Shown here piece after piece: positions 31,391 to 40,289 of a stretch of DNA of 60,178 bases. Both the position numbers and the translations under genes were made by a program. This DNA is from an uncultured Prevotellaceae bacterium (GTDB lineage: Bacteria > Bacteroidota > Bacteroidia > Bacteroidales > Bacteroidaceae), in assembly GCA_902780635.1 (NCBI GenBank), contig CACZGH010000028.1:1-60178 (forward strand), written 5' to 3'. The notes under the pieces are model-generated. The model made no database searches. It saw nothing but the letters and a program-made list of their open reading frames with translations, and was not told where the DNA came from. The first letter of the stretch is position 1. The number at the start of each line of letters is the position of its first letter.

Positions 31391-32440
31391 CTAATGACGC
31401 TCACGTCGTACGGAGACACGGGCCGGAGCCACACCCGATGAAGATCGCTCTCGTTTCGGTTTACTCACTTTCTCCTCCTTGTCTGTAGAGCCAGAGCGAC
31501 GGTTGGTGCTCTTGTCCTTCTTCACTTTTTTGTCTTTGATAGACGCCGCCTTGGCAATGCTGTCGAGGGAATCTTTCTTGGCTTGGTCGCCGAAGATATT
31601 TTTCTCAAACTCCACCAGTTCCATCTCTATGCGCTGCTGTTCACGGGCCATGGCAGAGTCGTCAGGGCAATATTGTGCCAGCGTGCGTCCAAGCATGTTG
31701 GTAGTCTTGTAGATCTTTCCCTTGTACTTGTTGGTGGTGAAGAAATCGTCGATACTCATCGTGGCGGCATTGTTGAGGTTGCTCGTCATGATGGTCTGCT
31801 TGCTCAGGAAAGGTGCGATGTCATCATATTTCACCCAGAAGAGCGGATACTTGGTAGACCCCTCACCGAAATCATCCTCACGCATCATAATGGGACAGAG
31901 GGCTATCACCTTGCGATGGAAAGTAGACGTCCCCTGATCATAATAGGCGCTCTCTTTGATATAATACCCCTTGACCTCTCTTGAAGGAATATCGCTGTCA
32001 TCGATGCGCACTTTTCCGTTGTTGCGCTCATAATAGATGTGGTAGTTGTCGAGGAAATTGAGCCTTTTCACCTTGGCAGAGTCCTCAAACGACTCATTTC
32101 CGTCAAGACGGTACTCATAAGCGTTGATATTGCCATGCATGAGCAACTTGAAAAGATAGGTGAAGAGGTTCATCTGGTTGCCCATCGGCTCCACAGGATA
32201 ATACAATCCGGCATTGGACTCATCCTCCAAGTTCATCTCCCGATAGATGTCGCGGCGCCACACCACATCCTCAGACATGGTGGCAGCGGTGGGAAATGAC
32301 ACCTGCGCACGGGTGGTGATATTGTTGGCGTTGGACTTCGCTTTCTGCTGCTGCTGAGCCTGTTGCCGGCGCGACTGTGGCTGCGCCATGACCGACGACG
32401 CCAGACTCATGATCATCAATATGAATAGTATACGTCTCAT
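31391..32440 (-). CDS. gldN: Type IX secretion protein GldN/PorN
   Basis: A 349-residue periplasmic protein of the type IX secretion system that works with GldK in the ring below the outer membrane. Signal peptide MRRILFILMIMSLASSVMAQ is followed by a Gln/Lys-rich linker and the conserved core WRRDIYREMNLEDESNAGLYYP, FTYLFKLLMHGNINAYEYR and CPIMMREDDFGE. The C-terminal 60 residues are highly charged (KKDKSTNRRSGSTDKEEK) and less conserved. I start at the ATG before the signal peptide, 11 codons inside the open frame. A TTCGC-type repeat fills the 100-base gap from gldM. Confidence 0.94.
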   Translation of the reverse strand: MRRILFILMIMSLASSVMAQPQSRRQQAQQQQKAKSNANNITTRAQVSFPTAATMSEDVVWRRDIYREMNLEDESNAGLYYPVEPMGNQMNLFTYLFKLLMHGNINAYEYRLDGNESFEDSAKVKRLNFLDNYHIYYERNNGKVRIDDSDIPSREVKGYYIKESAYYDQGTSTFHRKVIALCPIMMREDDFGEGSTKYPLFWVKYDDIAPFLSKQTIMTSNLNNAATMSIDDFFTTNKYKGKIYKTTNMLGRTLAQYCPDDSAMAREQQRIEMELVEFEKNIFGDQAKKDSLDSIAKAASIKDKKVKKDKSTNRRSGSTDKEEKVSKPKRERSSSGVAPARVSVRRERH

Positions 32441-32452
32441 ATCTTGTTTTGG

Positions 32453-32540
32453 TTTTCGGAGTTCGGGATTCAATGTTCGCTATTCGGGAATCACTATTCG
32501 CTCTTATGGCGAAAAGCGAAAAGCCACCAGCGAAAAGCAC
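32453..32540. repeat. TTCGC/GCGAA-rich repeat between gldM and gldN
   Basis: Imperfect units ATTCGGG, TTCGCTATTCG and CTATTCGC, then GCGAAAAGCGAAAAG and GCGAAAAGC, form a degenerate inverted repeat, the same sequence style as the long hairpin at 59945-60028. It occupies nearly the whole gldM-gldN spacer and ends 13 bases from the gldN start. Confidence 0.75.
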
Positions 32541-32541
32541 T

Positions 32542-34098
32542 TTAATTCACTATCACCTCCATGGCCTGGGGCAGTTTGCGGGTGATTCCGTCGGGACCGA
32601 TGGCCGACACATTGGTGATATAGAAGCGGCGGTTGCGTGAAAGTTTGCGGAACGCGTCTTTCTGGCGGTCGGAGAAAGAGGCTCCGGCCGACGCCATAGG
32701 CACAGCATTGCCCATGTTGTCGTAGAACACGGTCTCGAAACTGATCACTTTGAATTCGATATCGAGCAGGCCATCGTCGATGGCAGCCCTGATGCCTCCC
32801 ACGCCCATCAGCGACGCTTTGGCGAGGCGGCCACCTTTATAACGGTCGGTGCCAATGGAGATATACGCTGTCGGGTCGGGCAACTTACGCACATGGAAAA
32901 CGGCCTGCCCCATGACACGGCTCTTGCCCTGGTCGGAGCCAGTGACAGTGAAAGTCACATCCTGCCCCACTGACGAAGGCACGGCGATATAGTGACCATT
33001 GCCTTGTGAGGTGAGTGAACCGCCTGTCATGGAGAGCGAGATGGAATTCTGCGGGATGCCGGAACTGCTCACACTGATGGGGTTCTGAAATCCAGCATAA
33101 AGCACGTTCATGAGGTCGGCGGCCACAGTGGCTCCCGACGGAGGTGAGATGACATTGTATTTCTGGCGGAACTCACGCCGCAACATCTCACCATCGGCAT
33201 TGCGCATGAGGATATATCCACCGAAAGAGTGCTCACCCACACCACCAGCTGTCAACGAATAGGTGCCGTTGTTGGTGCCTACACGTGTGCCGTTGACATA
33301 AATCTCGGGCTGTTGGGTGGTGTCTACAGCGGCCATAATGATATGAGCGGTGAGCCGCTCGCCAGGATAGAGCGTGGTCTTGTCGGGCACGACAAAGGCG
33401 TCTATCTTGTTGACCCTGATATCTTTGACACCGACATTGGCCACCAGCGAGTGGAGCACCTCACCCTCGGCATAGCGGATGTCGCTCTGCAGTTTGGAGA
33501 GAAGGGTGACAGCGGCGGCCACAGGCATACTCTCAAACATATATTCCTGCCAGTTCTTGCCCATGGTGTGGGCATTTTTTGGCAGTTCGGTGGAGAGGTT
33601 GCCGGCGATGATCTCACGCTGGGTGGGGTCATTCACCATCTTGAGGATACGCTCACGGTAGGAGTTGACAGCCTGATACAGCACCTTACCCTTGCCGACA
33701 CCAGGTGCCAGCATCACATGACTGGCGGCCTCCAGGTTTTCTTTGTTTCTGATATTGTTGATATCCCCCTCCTTGCCGTCGGCTTCACGCACGATCTCCT
33801 CCTTCAGACTCTGTGCGAAGTCGTAGAGCGAGTCGGTCATGGCTTTGACACCCTGAGCCTTCTCAAACCACTCCCTCACCTTGGCAGGATTGATCTTCAT
33901 CTGCTCGTCAAGGTCGGCCAGCATGGCCTGGTTTTCTTTGGAAGAGTTGGCAGTGGACCGTCTGAGGCTCTCCTCGACAATGGAGAATCCGTTGAGCACT
34001 TCCGTGGAAATGTTCATCGCAAGCATAGCCATGAGGACGACATACATCAGATTGATCATCTTCTGGCGTGGCGAGACGGGTCTTTTCTTAATAGCCAT
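32542..34098 (-). CDS. gldM: Type IX secretion motor protein GldM/PorM
   Basis: A 518-residue inner-membrane and periplasmic component of the proton-driven type IX motor. One N-terminal transmembrane helix (about 15-35, MINLMYVVLMAMLAMNIS, preceded by the conserved SPRQK) inserts in the GldL helices. Four periplasmic domains follow, recognised by NPAKVREWFEKAQ, VPDKTTLYPGERLTAHI and FHVRKLPDPTAYISIG, reaching toward the GldKN ring. Its start overlaps the gldL stop by one base. Length is typical. Confidence 0.95.
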   Translation of the reverse strand: MAIKKRPVSPRQKMINLMYVVLMAMLAMNISTEVLNGFSIVEESLRRSTANSSKENQAMLADLDEQMKINPAKVREWFEKAQGVKAMTDSLYDFAQSLKEEIVREADGKEGDINNIRNKENLEAASHVMLAPGVGKGKVLYQAVNSYRERILKMVNDPTQREIIAGNLSTELPKNAHTMGKNWQEYMFESMPVAAAVTLLSKLQSDIRYAEGEVLHSLVANVGVKDIRVNKIDAFVVPDKTTLYPGERLTAHIIMAAVDTTQQPEIYVNGTRVGTNNGTYSLTAGGVGEHSFGGYILMRNADGEMLRREFRQKYNVISPPSGATVAADLMNVLYAGFQNPISVSSSGIPQNSISLSMTGGSLTSQGNGHYIAVPSSVGQDVTFTVTGSDQGKSRVMGQAVFHVRKLPDPTAYISIGTDRYKGGRLAKASLMGVGGIRAAIDDGLLDIEFKVISFETVFYDNMGNAVPMASAGASFSDRQKDAFRKLSRNRRFYITNVSAIGPDGITRKLPQAMEVIVN

Positions 34099-35048
34099 TA
34101 TATATCAATATTTTCTGGTGCAGCAGGTGGATTGCTACGCATATTCACGGTCATAGCCTCGATCATGCGGGCGTAAATCTTGTTGAGACGCTCTATCTGC
34201 TGAGCCATCTTCTTTGACTGTTCATTGATCTGATCGATGGTGCCAATCTGCTGACTGGCTCCCTTGAGTTGCATCTCGTAAACCTTGCAGATGCCTGTAA
34301 GCGTGCGGTTGAGGTTCTCCATCTCCTCTGAGTCGCGGGTCAGACGCATACTCTGCTCGTTGACCTTGCCCAGCATCTCTGTGAGTTTCTTCAACTCTTC
34401 GACATAGTTCTCAGTGGCCTCGGCCATCTCAGGCGACACTTGTTGCTGCTGGCCGACCCATGCGGTGGACACACCACCCTGCACCACAGGCACGCCCTCG
34501 GCAGGGGTACCTTCTGTGCCAACGGGAACCTCACCAGACTGGCCTTCACCAACGGGTGAGCCCTCACCAGCGTACGAACCACCACCACCGCCGATGATGA
34601 TGGTACCGCCACCGCCGCCACCATAGACAGCAGCCATCGGCTGGCCTTCAGTCTCCTCACCTTCTCCATCGCCGGCCACCATCGACTGGCCACCGGCCAC
34701 GATGCCACCTGTCACCACACCACCTACGACAGCGGGTTGTAAGGCCTCATTCTCTCCGGCGCCTTCTATTTCATTCTCAGCACCATAATGGGTCTGCAGG
34801 TCCATACCATCGGTGGTTTTGTCGAAAGGACGATCGAAAGCGGAGAGGAAGAACACGACCACCTCTGTGCCCATACCGATAAACAGCATGAGGTCGGCTC
34901 CTTTCATGTGGGTGAGCTTGAACAATGTACCTAAAATCACAATCGAGGCACCCCAGCTATAAGCATAGTTGAGGAAAGTCTGCCCCGGCACGCTGTCCAT
35001 CCATTTCTGCAACAGATAGACGATATTGAATTTGCTGTACTTTGTCAT
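34098..35048 (-). CDS. gldL: Type IX secretion motor protein GldL/PorL with a long Gly-rich linker
   Basis: A 316-residue partner of GldM in the inner membrane. Two N-terminal helices (about 25-42 and 48-70) carry the usual NYAYSWGASIVILGTLFKL and KGADLMLFIGMGTEVVVFF, the latter with the Glu thought to conduct protons. The C-terminal part is a coiled coil (YVEELKKLTEMLGKVNEQ to INEQSKKMAQQIERL). Between them, residues about 95-205 form an unusual low-complexity linker rich in Gly, Val and acidic residues (VVGGVVTGGIVAGG, GGGGGGTIIIGGGGGS). It sits 2 bases after gldK. Confidence 0.94.
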   Translation of the reverse strand: MTKYSKFNIVYLLQKWMDSVPGQTFLNYAYSWGASIVILGTLFKLTHMKGADLMLFIGMGTEVVVFFLSAFDRPFDKTTDGMDLQTHYGAENEIEGAGENEALQPAVVGGVVTGGIVAGGQSMVAGDGEGEETEGQPMAAVYGGGGGGTIIIGGGGGSYAGEGSPVGEGQSGEVPVGTEGTPAEGVPVVQGGVSTAWVGQQQQVSPEMAEATENYVEELKKLTEMLGKVNEQSMRLTRDSEEMENLNRTLTGICKVYEMQLKGASQQIGTIDQINEQSKKMAQQIERLNKIYARMIEAMTVNMRSNPPAAPENIDI

Positions 35049-35050
35049 CC

Positions 35051-36502
35051 TTATTTCTTGCTTTTCTGTTTAGTACTTGATGAACTGGCCATACTTCTCA
35101 CACAGCGGAACCCGATATAGGAGCGGGGCTGATTCTGATATTCCCAAGAGCGCCAGGCTGAACGGATATATGACTCTGGGTCTTTCCACGAACCACCTCT
35201 CACGCTTTTCTTCTTCAGTCGGTAGGGATCTTCCTTGGCGGCCTTATACTCCAACTGTGGGTTGAGGTCGTTCATGGCATCGACACCGGCTTCGGTGTAA
35301 ATCGTGCTGGTCCACTCAGCCACATTGCCAGCCATGTCATATAGACCATTGCTGTTGGCAGAATAGATGCCCACACGACTGGTAATCAGGTTGCCGTCCT
35401 TCGTATAATTACCCTTGTCGGGCTTAAAATTGGCAAAGAAACAGCCGTCGCCACTCTTCACACTCTCATTCTCCCAGGGAAACTCGGTGCCGTCCTTACC
35501 GCGGGCAGCATATTCCCACTCTGCCTCTGTAGGCAGACGATAGCGCTGCACATAACGTGCCTCAGGACCCAGACCCTTGAGCAGATAGTCGGTGCGCCAA
35601 GCACAGAAGGCGTTGGCCTGCTCCCAGGTCACACCTACGACGGGATATTCGTTGTAGGTGGGATTGCTGAAATAGTTGCGCAGGTACATCTCGTTGTCGG
35701 AGTTGCGGAAGTCGTTGATCCAACAGGTGGTGTCGGGATAGACATTGACGATGTAGGTGTTGAGGAAGTCCCATGGTCCGGAGAGCGGACGGTTGATGGT
35801 CTCTCTCACGATACGCCCCTCATCGTCGATGTAGGCTGTGTCCTTGGAGATCATCACCACCTCGTTGGGATCCACTGTCACATCGGTGTTGAGATTGCGC
35901 TCCTCGGGGTTGATGCGGTTGCGGCGAAGCGCGGCAGTGGTGTAGTCATAGACCTCATAACGGTAGTTGAGCTGACTGGCGTCGAGCATCTTCTCTCCTG
36001 TCACGGGATTGGTGACATAGAGACTCTCAAAGGCACGCTGCTCATCCTCATTGGGCTTACGAGGCAGGTTCTTCTTCCAGTCAAGATGCGGGGTGACAGG
36101 GTCACCGTTTTTGTCCTCGGTGATCTTATACGACTCGTCGCCACCATAAGCAGGGTCGGCGAGACGCTCGCGGAGGATAGAGTCACGCACCCAGTAGACA
36201 AACTGCTTGTATTTGGAGTTGGTCACCTCTGTCTCATCAATCCAGAACCCGTCGACGGAGATCTCCTTCACTGGGGTCTCCTTACCCCATAGGGTGTCTT
36301 TCTGGTCGATACCCATTTTGAGGAATCCACGTTTCACCTGTGTCATGCCAAAAGGTGCCGGCTCCTTGAAACTCCTTCCACCGCCTACGCCCACGACCTC
36401 GCCACCACGTCCTGACGAGGTGGCCGACTTGCCTCCCATGCAGCCGCTGACGACTGCCATGAGGGCTAGGCAAAGGACTATGCAAACATTTCTCATTTTC
36501 AT
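35051..36502 (-). CDS. gldK: Type IX secretion lipoprotein GldK/PorK
   Basis: A 483-residue lipoprotein forming, with GldN, the periplasmic ring tied to the outer membrane. A lipobox is seen at VVSGC (about residue 21), followed by a Gly/Ser linker and a formylglycine-generating-enzyme-like fold: GFLKMGIDQKDTLWGKETPVKEISVDGFWIDETEVTNSKYKQF, YRLPTEAEWEYAARG, and the terminal VRGGSWKDPESYIRSAWRS and IGFRCVRS. The fold is used structurally in this family. It starts 4 bases after porP. Confidence 0.95.
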   Translation of the reverse strand: MKMRNVCIVLCLALMAVVSGCMGGKSATSSGRGGEVVGVGGGRSFKEPAPFGMTQVKRGFLKMGIDQKDTLWGKETPVKEISVDGFWIDETEVTNSKYKQFVYWVRDSILRERLADPAYGGDESYKITEDKNGDPVTPHLDWKKNLPRKPNEDEQRAFESLYVTNPVTGEKMLDASQLNYRYEVYDYTTAALRRNRINPEERNLNTDVTVDPNEVVMISKDTAYIDDEGRIVRETINRPLSGPWDFLNTYIVNVYPDTTCWINDFRNSDNEMYLRNYFSNPTYNEYPVVGVTWEQANAFCAWRTDYLLKGLGPEARYVQRYRLPTEAEWEYAARGKDGTEFPWENESVKSGDGCFFANFKPDKGNYTKDGNLITSRVGIYSANSNGLYDMAGNVAEWTSTIYTEAGVDAMNDLNPQLEYKAAKEDPYRLKKKSVRGGSWKDPESYIRSAWRSWEYQNQPRSYIGFRCVRSMASSSSTKQKSKK

Positions 36503-36506
36503 ATCT

Positions 36507-37445
36507 CTACAAGATTCTCACGCTTTTGTGCTTATTCTTACCTTTTTTCACTAAGTTGATATCCGTCTGATAGCTGACAAACAATTCATGACTCCCATTG
36601 CCCAAACTGAGGCCGGAAGTGTAAAACTCATAGCTGTAGCCCACGTTGAAACCCTGAAAACGACCTCCGATAAGGGCAGTCACCGAGTTGGTAGGGCTGC
36701 ATCCCACACCCACATACATGTGTTTCTCCTCGTGTGTATACTCCAGGCGCGCGGTTATATCTCCACGATAGGCCACCCCGTCGGTGCGCACAAGAAAAGT
36801 AGGGTGTATAGTAAGAAACGGATTTCTCAACTTTATATTGTATCCACCTGTCAAATAATATGTACGGTCTATCTGCAACTCATTGGTCTCACCCAGCTCC
36901 ACCAAAGGTGCTGTGAGGTGCTGAGCCGACAAACCGATATACCACCGCCCATGCTTGTAGTAAAGACCCGCACTTAGGTCGAGCGCCTGTCCGTCAAGCT
37001 CTGAGGTGACAAACACGGGGTCTGTAGTATCATCCACATCCACCTTGCTGCCATCGAAATTCTCCATGATGATACCAGCCTGGGCGCCAATGCTCAAAGT
37101 ACCTCCAAACAATTTCAACTTGCTGGCATACTGAGCAACAAGACGCTGGTGTGTGAAGAGACCTATCTGGTCATTGAGCAGGGAGAGCCCCACACCTTGA
37201 TAGGAATTCATCAGCATAAAGGGCATGTCGCCACCCACATACATGGTACGGGGGTTGTGCTCGAAACCCACAAAATTGAGTGCATAGGCTGCCGTCACAT
37301 TGAGTTTTGACTCTTTTCCTACGGCCGCCGGATTAAAATACGGCTCCATGTCCCAATAGTGACTAAAGGGTACATCATACTGTGCGCTCGCCCCCAAGGA
37401 GATAAGCGCCAGCCATACGAAAATAATGATTTTACGTCTAAGCAC
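36507..37445 (-). CDS. porP: Type IX secretion membrane protein PorP/SprF family
   Basis: A 312-residue outer-membrane barrel of the PorP/SprF family, which contacts the GldKN ring or partner cargo. Signal peptide about 1-21 (IIIFVWLALISLGASAQ), then the family signature SHYWDMEPYFNPAAVGKESKLNVTAAYALNFVGFEHNPRTMYVGGD. The start codon is GTG, since no in-frame ATG lies near. It is first of the porP-gldK-gldL-gldM-gldN operon with gaps of 4, 2, -1 and about 100 bases. The 53-base space before it holds no clear promoter, so transcription from the preceding DUF6377 gene may contribute. Confidence 0.93.
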   Translation of the reverse strand: MLRRKIIIFVWLALISLGASAQYDVPFSHYWDMEPYFNPAAVGKESKLNVTAAYALNFVGFEHNPRTMYVGGDMPFMLMNSYQGVGLSLLNDQIGLFTHQRLVAQYASKLKLFGGTLSIGAQAGIIMENFDGSKVDVDDTTDPVFVTSELDGQALDLSAGLYYKHGRWYIGLSAQHLTAPLVELGETNELQIDRTYYLTGGYNIKLRNPFLTIHPTFLVRTDGVAYRGDITARLEYTHEEKHMYVGVGCSPTNSVTALIGGRFQGFNVGYSYEFYTSGLSLGNGSHELFVSYQTDINLVKKGKNKHKSVRIL

Positions 37446-37498
37446 GTCTATATAACGTCATGACGCTGAAAATATTGTGTGAGCCTTTTGAGATTTTG

Positions 37499-39163
37499 CT
37501 ATTTTGGCATGCCGATCTCTTTGACACCATGCTCAAAGTTCTCACGGTCGGTGGCACCGCTCTTCAATCGCGCACGGTAGTTGTAGATGGTATTGACACT
37601 ATAGTTGAGAAACTCGGCTATCTTCGAACTGTCATCAATGCCAAGGCGTATCAATGCGAGGATACGCAGCCCGGTGTTCATCCGCTGGTCTTTCTGCAAC
37701 TCCATCTTCTCCTCTGGTCGGAGCAGCGCATTGACCTCGTCGATGAAATTGGGGAAAAGATGCAGGAACGCCGCGTCGAAACTCTCATAAAGCTCTTCCA
37801 GCTGCTGGTCTTTTGACTCTTGCCCACGGGTGGCGGTATAAAGTTCCTCATACTCGTGATTCTTGATCATCTTATTGACACGCTTGCGAAATTTGTCCAT
37901 CTTGTCAATATAGATGGAGCAGAGCCGCATGAAACGCCCCACATATTCCTCTTTCACACGATTGGACTCCGACAACTGCGCATTGAGAGCATGCAACTGA
38001 CGGTTGACATCTGAAAGGGCCTGGTTTTTCTCTGATAACTGCGCATTGGCATTGGCCAACATTTTGTTGGTATGTTGCTGCACCTCCTGCGCCCGGGCCA
38101 GGCGCTTGCGCTGGCGGTTGACATAAAACAGGGAGGCCAACAACAGCAAAGCCAGCACACTGATGGCCGCAAGAGTCATCGCCAACCGATGACGGTTGCG
38201 CTCACTGCGCTGCTTATACTGGTTGGCGATATCGGAGAGCAGCGGCGAAATCTGCCAGTTGCGCTGACGCGAACCATAGCGGTTGGTACACTCACTGGTG
38301 AAACTGATATAACGATAGGCACGATCTACGTCGCCCTGCAACATCAGCTGGTTGGCCAGTTCCCAAAGGGAGCCTTGGTCCATCACAGCATTGCGCACAT
38401 CAGCCAAGGCCGACTCCACCAACCAGTACATCATCTGTATGGAGTCGTTCTGCGCCTTAAACTCTAAATACCGGTAGAGCGCCACCAAGGCGTAGGGATG
38501 ACTCCCCCGCTCCACCGTCCCCAGCCATTGGTTATTGGTGGCCATCGATTGTTGAAGCCGTCCCGCCCCAAGGTCTATCATCTCCCGGCGCAGAAAAGCG
38601 GTGTTGGAATTCTCTGGGATCGTGGCAAGCAAGAGCGCCTCATACTGCCCCGCCTTCTCCAAATATGTCTGCCGCATATCGTCCAAATGGGTGTAGTAGG
38701 CCAACTCATTGTACACATGGTTGCAAGCCTCATAATATACTCCCAATGCTTGACGGTCCAATTCCTCTGGCCGCACCTGCTGCAGAATCTCCAAAGCCTC
38801 GTCGTACATGCCCGTGTTGGAACATCTCAACGCCAGCAACGAACGACACTCACCCACCTGCGACCGCCGCACATCTTGCTCTGCGATGCGGATGCACTGG
38901 CGCAGATAATAAATGGCCGAGTCGTTGACAAAGGCACGGTATAGGTCATACAACTGATAAGAGAGCACATAACGCAGACTGTCATCCTTCGACTCGTCCA
39001 ACTGACGGCTCAAATCCGCCACCTCGCGGTCATGCACTGACACATACTGCGGAAATCTCGCTATCTCACTGTCGAGACAACGGTAGAGCGAGTCAAGGTT
39101 GACCTGTGCCTCAGTGAGAAGCGGTGTCACGGTCAAAAACAGCAATAATAATGTTCTCATCAT
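37499..39163 (-). CDS. DUF6377 membrane regulator with TPR-like domain and C-terminal HTH
   Basis: A 554-residue protein of the DUF6377 type. A signal peptide (about 1-20) leads to a helical TPR-like periplasmic part (about 20-310), one transmembrane helix (about 320-345, LAMTLAAISVLALLLLASLFYV) and a coiled coil with SEKNQALSDVNRQLHALNAQLSESN. The C-terminal helix-turn-helix is like LuxR (LRILALIRLGIDDSSKIAEFLNYSVNTIYNYRARL). The architecture suggests a one-protein sensor that binds DNA from the membrane. It stands between the beta-glucan locus and the type IX operon on the same strand, so either could be its target. I use the ATG at 39163; a GTG six codons earlier would overlap the upstream gene. 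Confidence 0.87.
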   Translation of the reverse strand: MMRTLLLLFLTVTPLLTEAQVNLDSLYRCLDSEIARFPQYVSVHDREVADLSRQLDESKDDSLRYVLSYQLYDLYRAFVNDSAIYYLRQCIRIAEQDVRRSQVGECRSLLALRCSNTGMYDEALEILQQVRPEELDRQALGVYYEACNHVYNELAYYTHLDDMRQTYLEKAGQYEALLLATIPENSNTAFLRREMIDLGAGRLQQSMATNNQWLGTVERGSHPYALVALYRYLEFKAQNDSIQMMYWLVESALADVRNAVMDQGSLWELANQLMLQGDVDRAYRYISFTSECTNRYGSRQRNWQISPLLSDIANQYKQRSERNRHRLAMTLAAISVLALLLLASLFYVNRQRKRLARAQEVQQHTNKMLANANAQLSEKNQALSDVNRQLHALNAQLSESNRVKEEYVGRFMRLCSIYIDKMDKFRKRVNKMIKNHEYEELYTATRGQESKDQQLEELYESFDAAFLHLFPNFIDEVNALLRPEEKMELQKDQRMNTGLRILALIRLGIDDSSKIAEFLNYSVNTIYNYRARLKSGATDRENFEHGVKEIGMPK

Positions 39164-39173
39164 AAAGGTCTTT

Positions 39174-40166
39174 TTATCCACGGCGCCCTGTGGCCCATGG
39201 TATGTAACGATTGAGTATCTTGGATATTATAATGGCAAAAAGAGCACTCCATAAGAAGTAAATCAATGCGTACACCAGCACAGCAGGATATCGGGCATGG
39301 TCAAAATCGTAAAACATAGAAACTGGCTGAATGGCGTATCTGTCGAGCATATAAATCGCCAAAGAGTTCATGCCTATGGTCTGTATCCACGAAGGATAAT
39401 GGGCCACTTTCTGAGACAACACAAACAGGGCATATAACCCAATGACAACCATCGTCAGACAAAGAGGAACATGATAGTATGCCCCATGATCTACATTCAT
39501 CCTCTGATTGGGATACAGAGACCTGCTCACAAATCCTAGGATGAAAAACGCGACCAAAGCTCCATACTGATAGACAGGGCGCACATGGGTCAACGTCCGC
39601 TCGTACTTCTTAAACAGATAGCCAAAGAGGAAATACCCTTGTACAGTCATGGCAATATTGATTTTGGCAAAGTCGAGCAAGTGGTGTGACACCAACCCAC
39701 AACCCACACCGAAAAGCACTGCAGTGGCCAAAAACATCAGCACGTCACGGTCTTTGCACCATTTGAGCAGATAATAAAACATGATCTTCCCGATGATGAA
39801 GCAAGGCATGAACCATAAAATGGCGCCACTGACCACTTCAACGAATGCATGCCATAAATATGCGATGCCTTTCACAGGAAAAGCCGCGGCCATGGGAAGG
39901 TAGCCCAGAAACATCCATGGCACCACCACCGACCAGAACAGCCGACGGAGAAACTCCTTGTCGCATCCTCCACAGGTGTTGAAAAGATAGCCTGACAATG
40001 CAAAAAACAGTGGCATCTTGACGGGGCTGGAGAAAAGGTAAAAGTCAGGATGACCCGCACGATGCCCATAGACCACCAAAAAGATGGCCAATGCTCTCAG
40101 TGCATCCACCCATGCCTTACGAGGGTGAGCATGGGCTGGCGCTCCATATTTCATGCTTTTGCTCAT
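39174..40166 (-). CDS. Membrane acyltransferase, acyltransferase-3 family
   Basis: A 330-residue integral membrane O-acyltransferase, probably acetylating a sugar on a surface polysaccharide. It opens with the family motif WVDALRALAIFLVVYGHRAG, carrying the catalytic-type His, and has about ten hydrophobic helices with GYLFN, PCFIIGKIMFYYLL and YMLDRYAIQP. The exact start is uncertain: ATG codons at 40166 and 40154 both fit, and a likely -7 box at 40175-40182 excludes the longest frame. It lies between GH3 and DUF6377 genes; the acceptor is unknown. Confidence 0.85.
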   Translation of the reverse strand: MSKSMKYGAPAHAHPRKAWVDALRALAIFLVVYGHRAGHPDFYLFSSPVKMPLFFALSGYLFNTCGGCDKEFLRRLFWSVVVPWMFLGYLPMAAAFPVKGIAYLWHAFVEVVSGAILWFMPCFIIGKIMFYYLLKWCKDRDVLMFLATAVLFGVGCGLVSHHLLDFAKINIAMTVQGYFLFGYLFKKYERTLTHVRPVYQYGALVAFFILGFVSRSLYPNQRMNVDHGAYYHVPLCLTMVVIGLYALFVLSQKVAHYPSWIQTIGMNSLAIYMLDRYAIQPVSMFYDFDHARYPAVLVYALIYFLWSALFAIIISKILNRYIPWATGRRG

Positions 40167-40174
40167 TCTCCATG

Positions 40175-40182
40175 CAAATATA
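40175..40182 (-). promoter_or_regulatory. Probable -7 box upstream of the acyltransferase
   Basis: TATATTTG on the minus strand matches TAnnTTTG. It would start a transcript only a few bases before the acyltransferase start, separating acyltransferase-DUF6377 from the glucan locus. The -33 element is not clear. Confidence 0.5.
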
Positions 40183-40289
40183 GTCAAAAAAAATAATCCG
40201 CCCTATTTTTTGAGAAATAAAGCGGATCATCTTGACAACTTTTGCAAGTTGAGAGAGCAAAAAAACTCAATAGTTCAGGAAATCTGGCA

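Noticed and set aside
33229-34176. 315-residue frame opposite gldM
   Set aside because: Overlaps the clear gldM and gldL genes; sequence looks like a mirror frame.
40236-40251. Terminator after the GH3 gene (CAACTT-TTGC-AAGTTG)
   Set aside because: The stem is only six bases, it is on the upstream side of GH3's stop relative to the next promoter, and no T-run follows on the minus strand.
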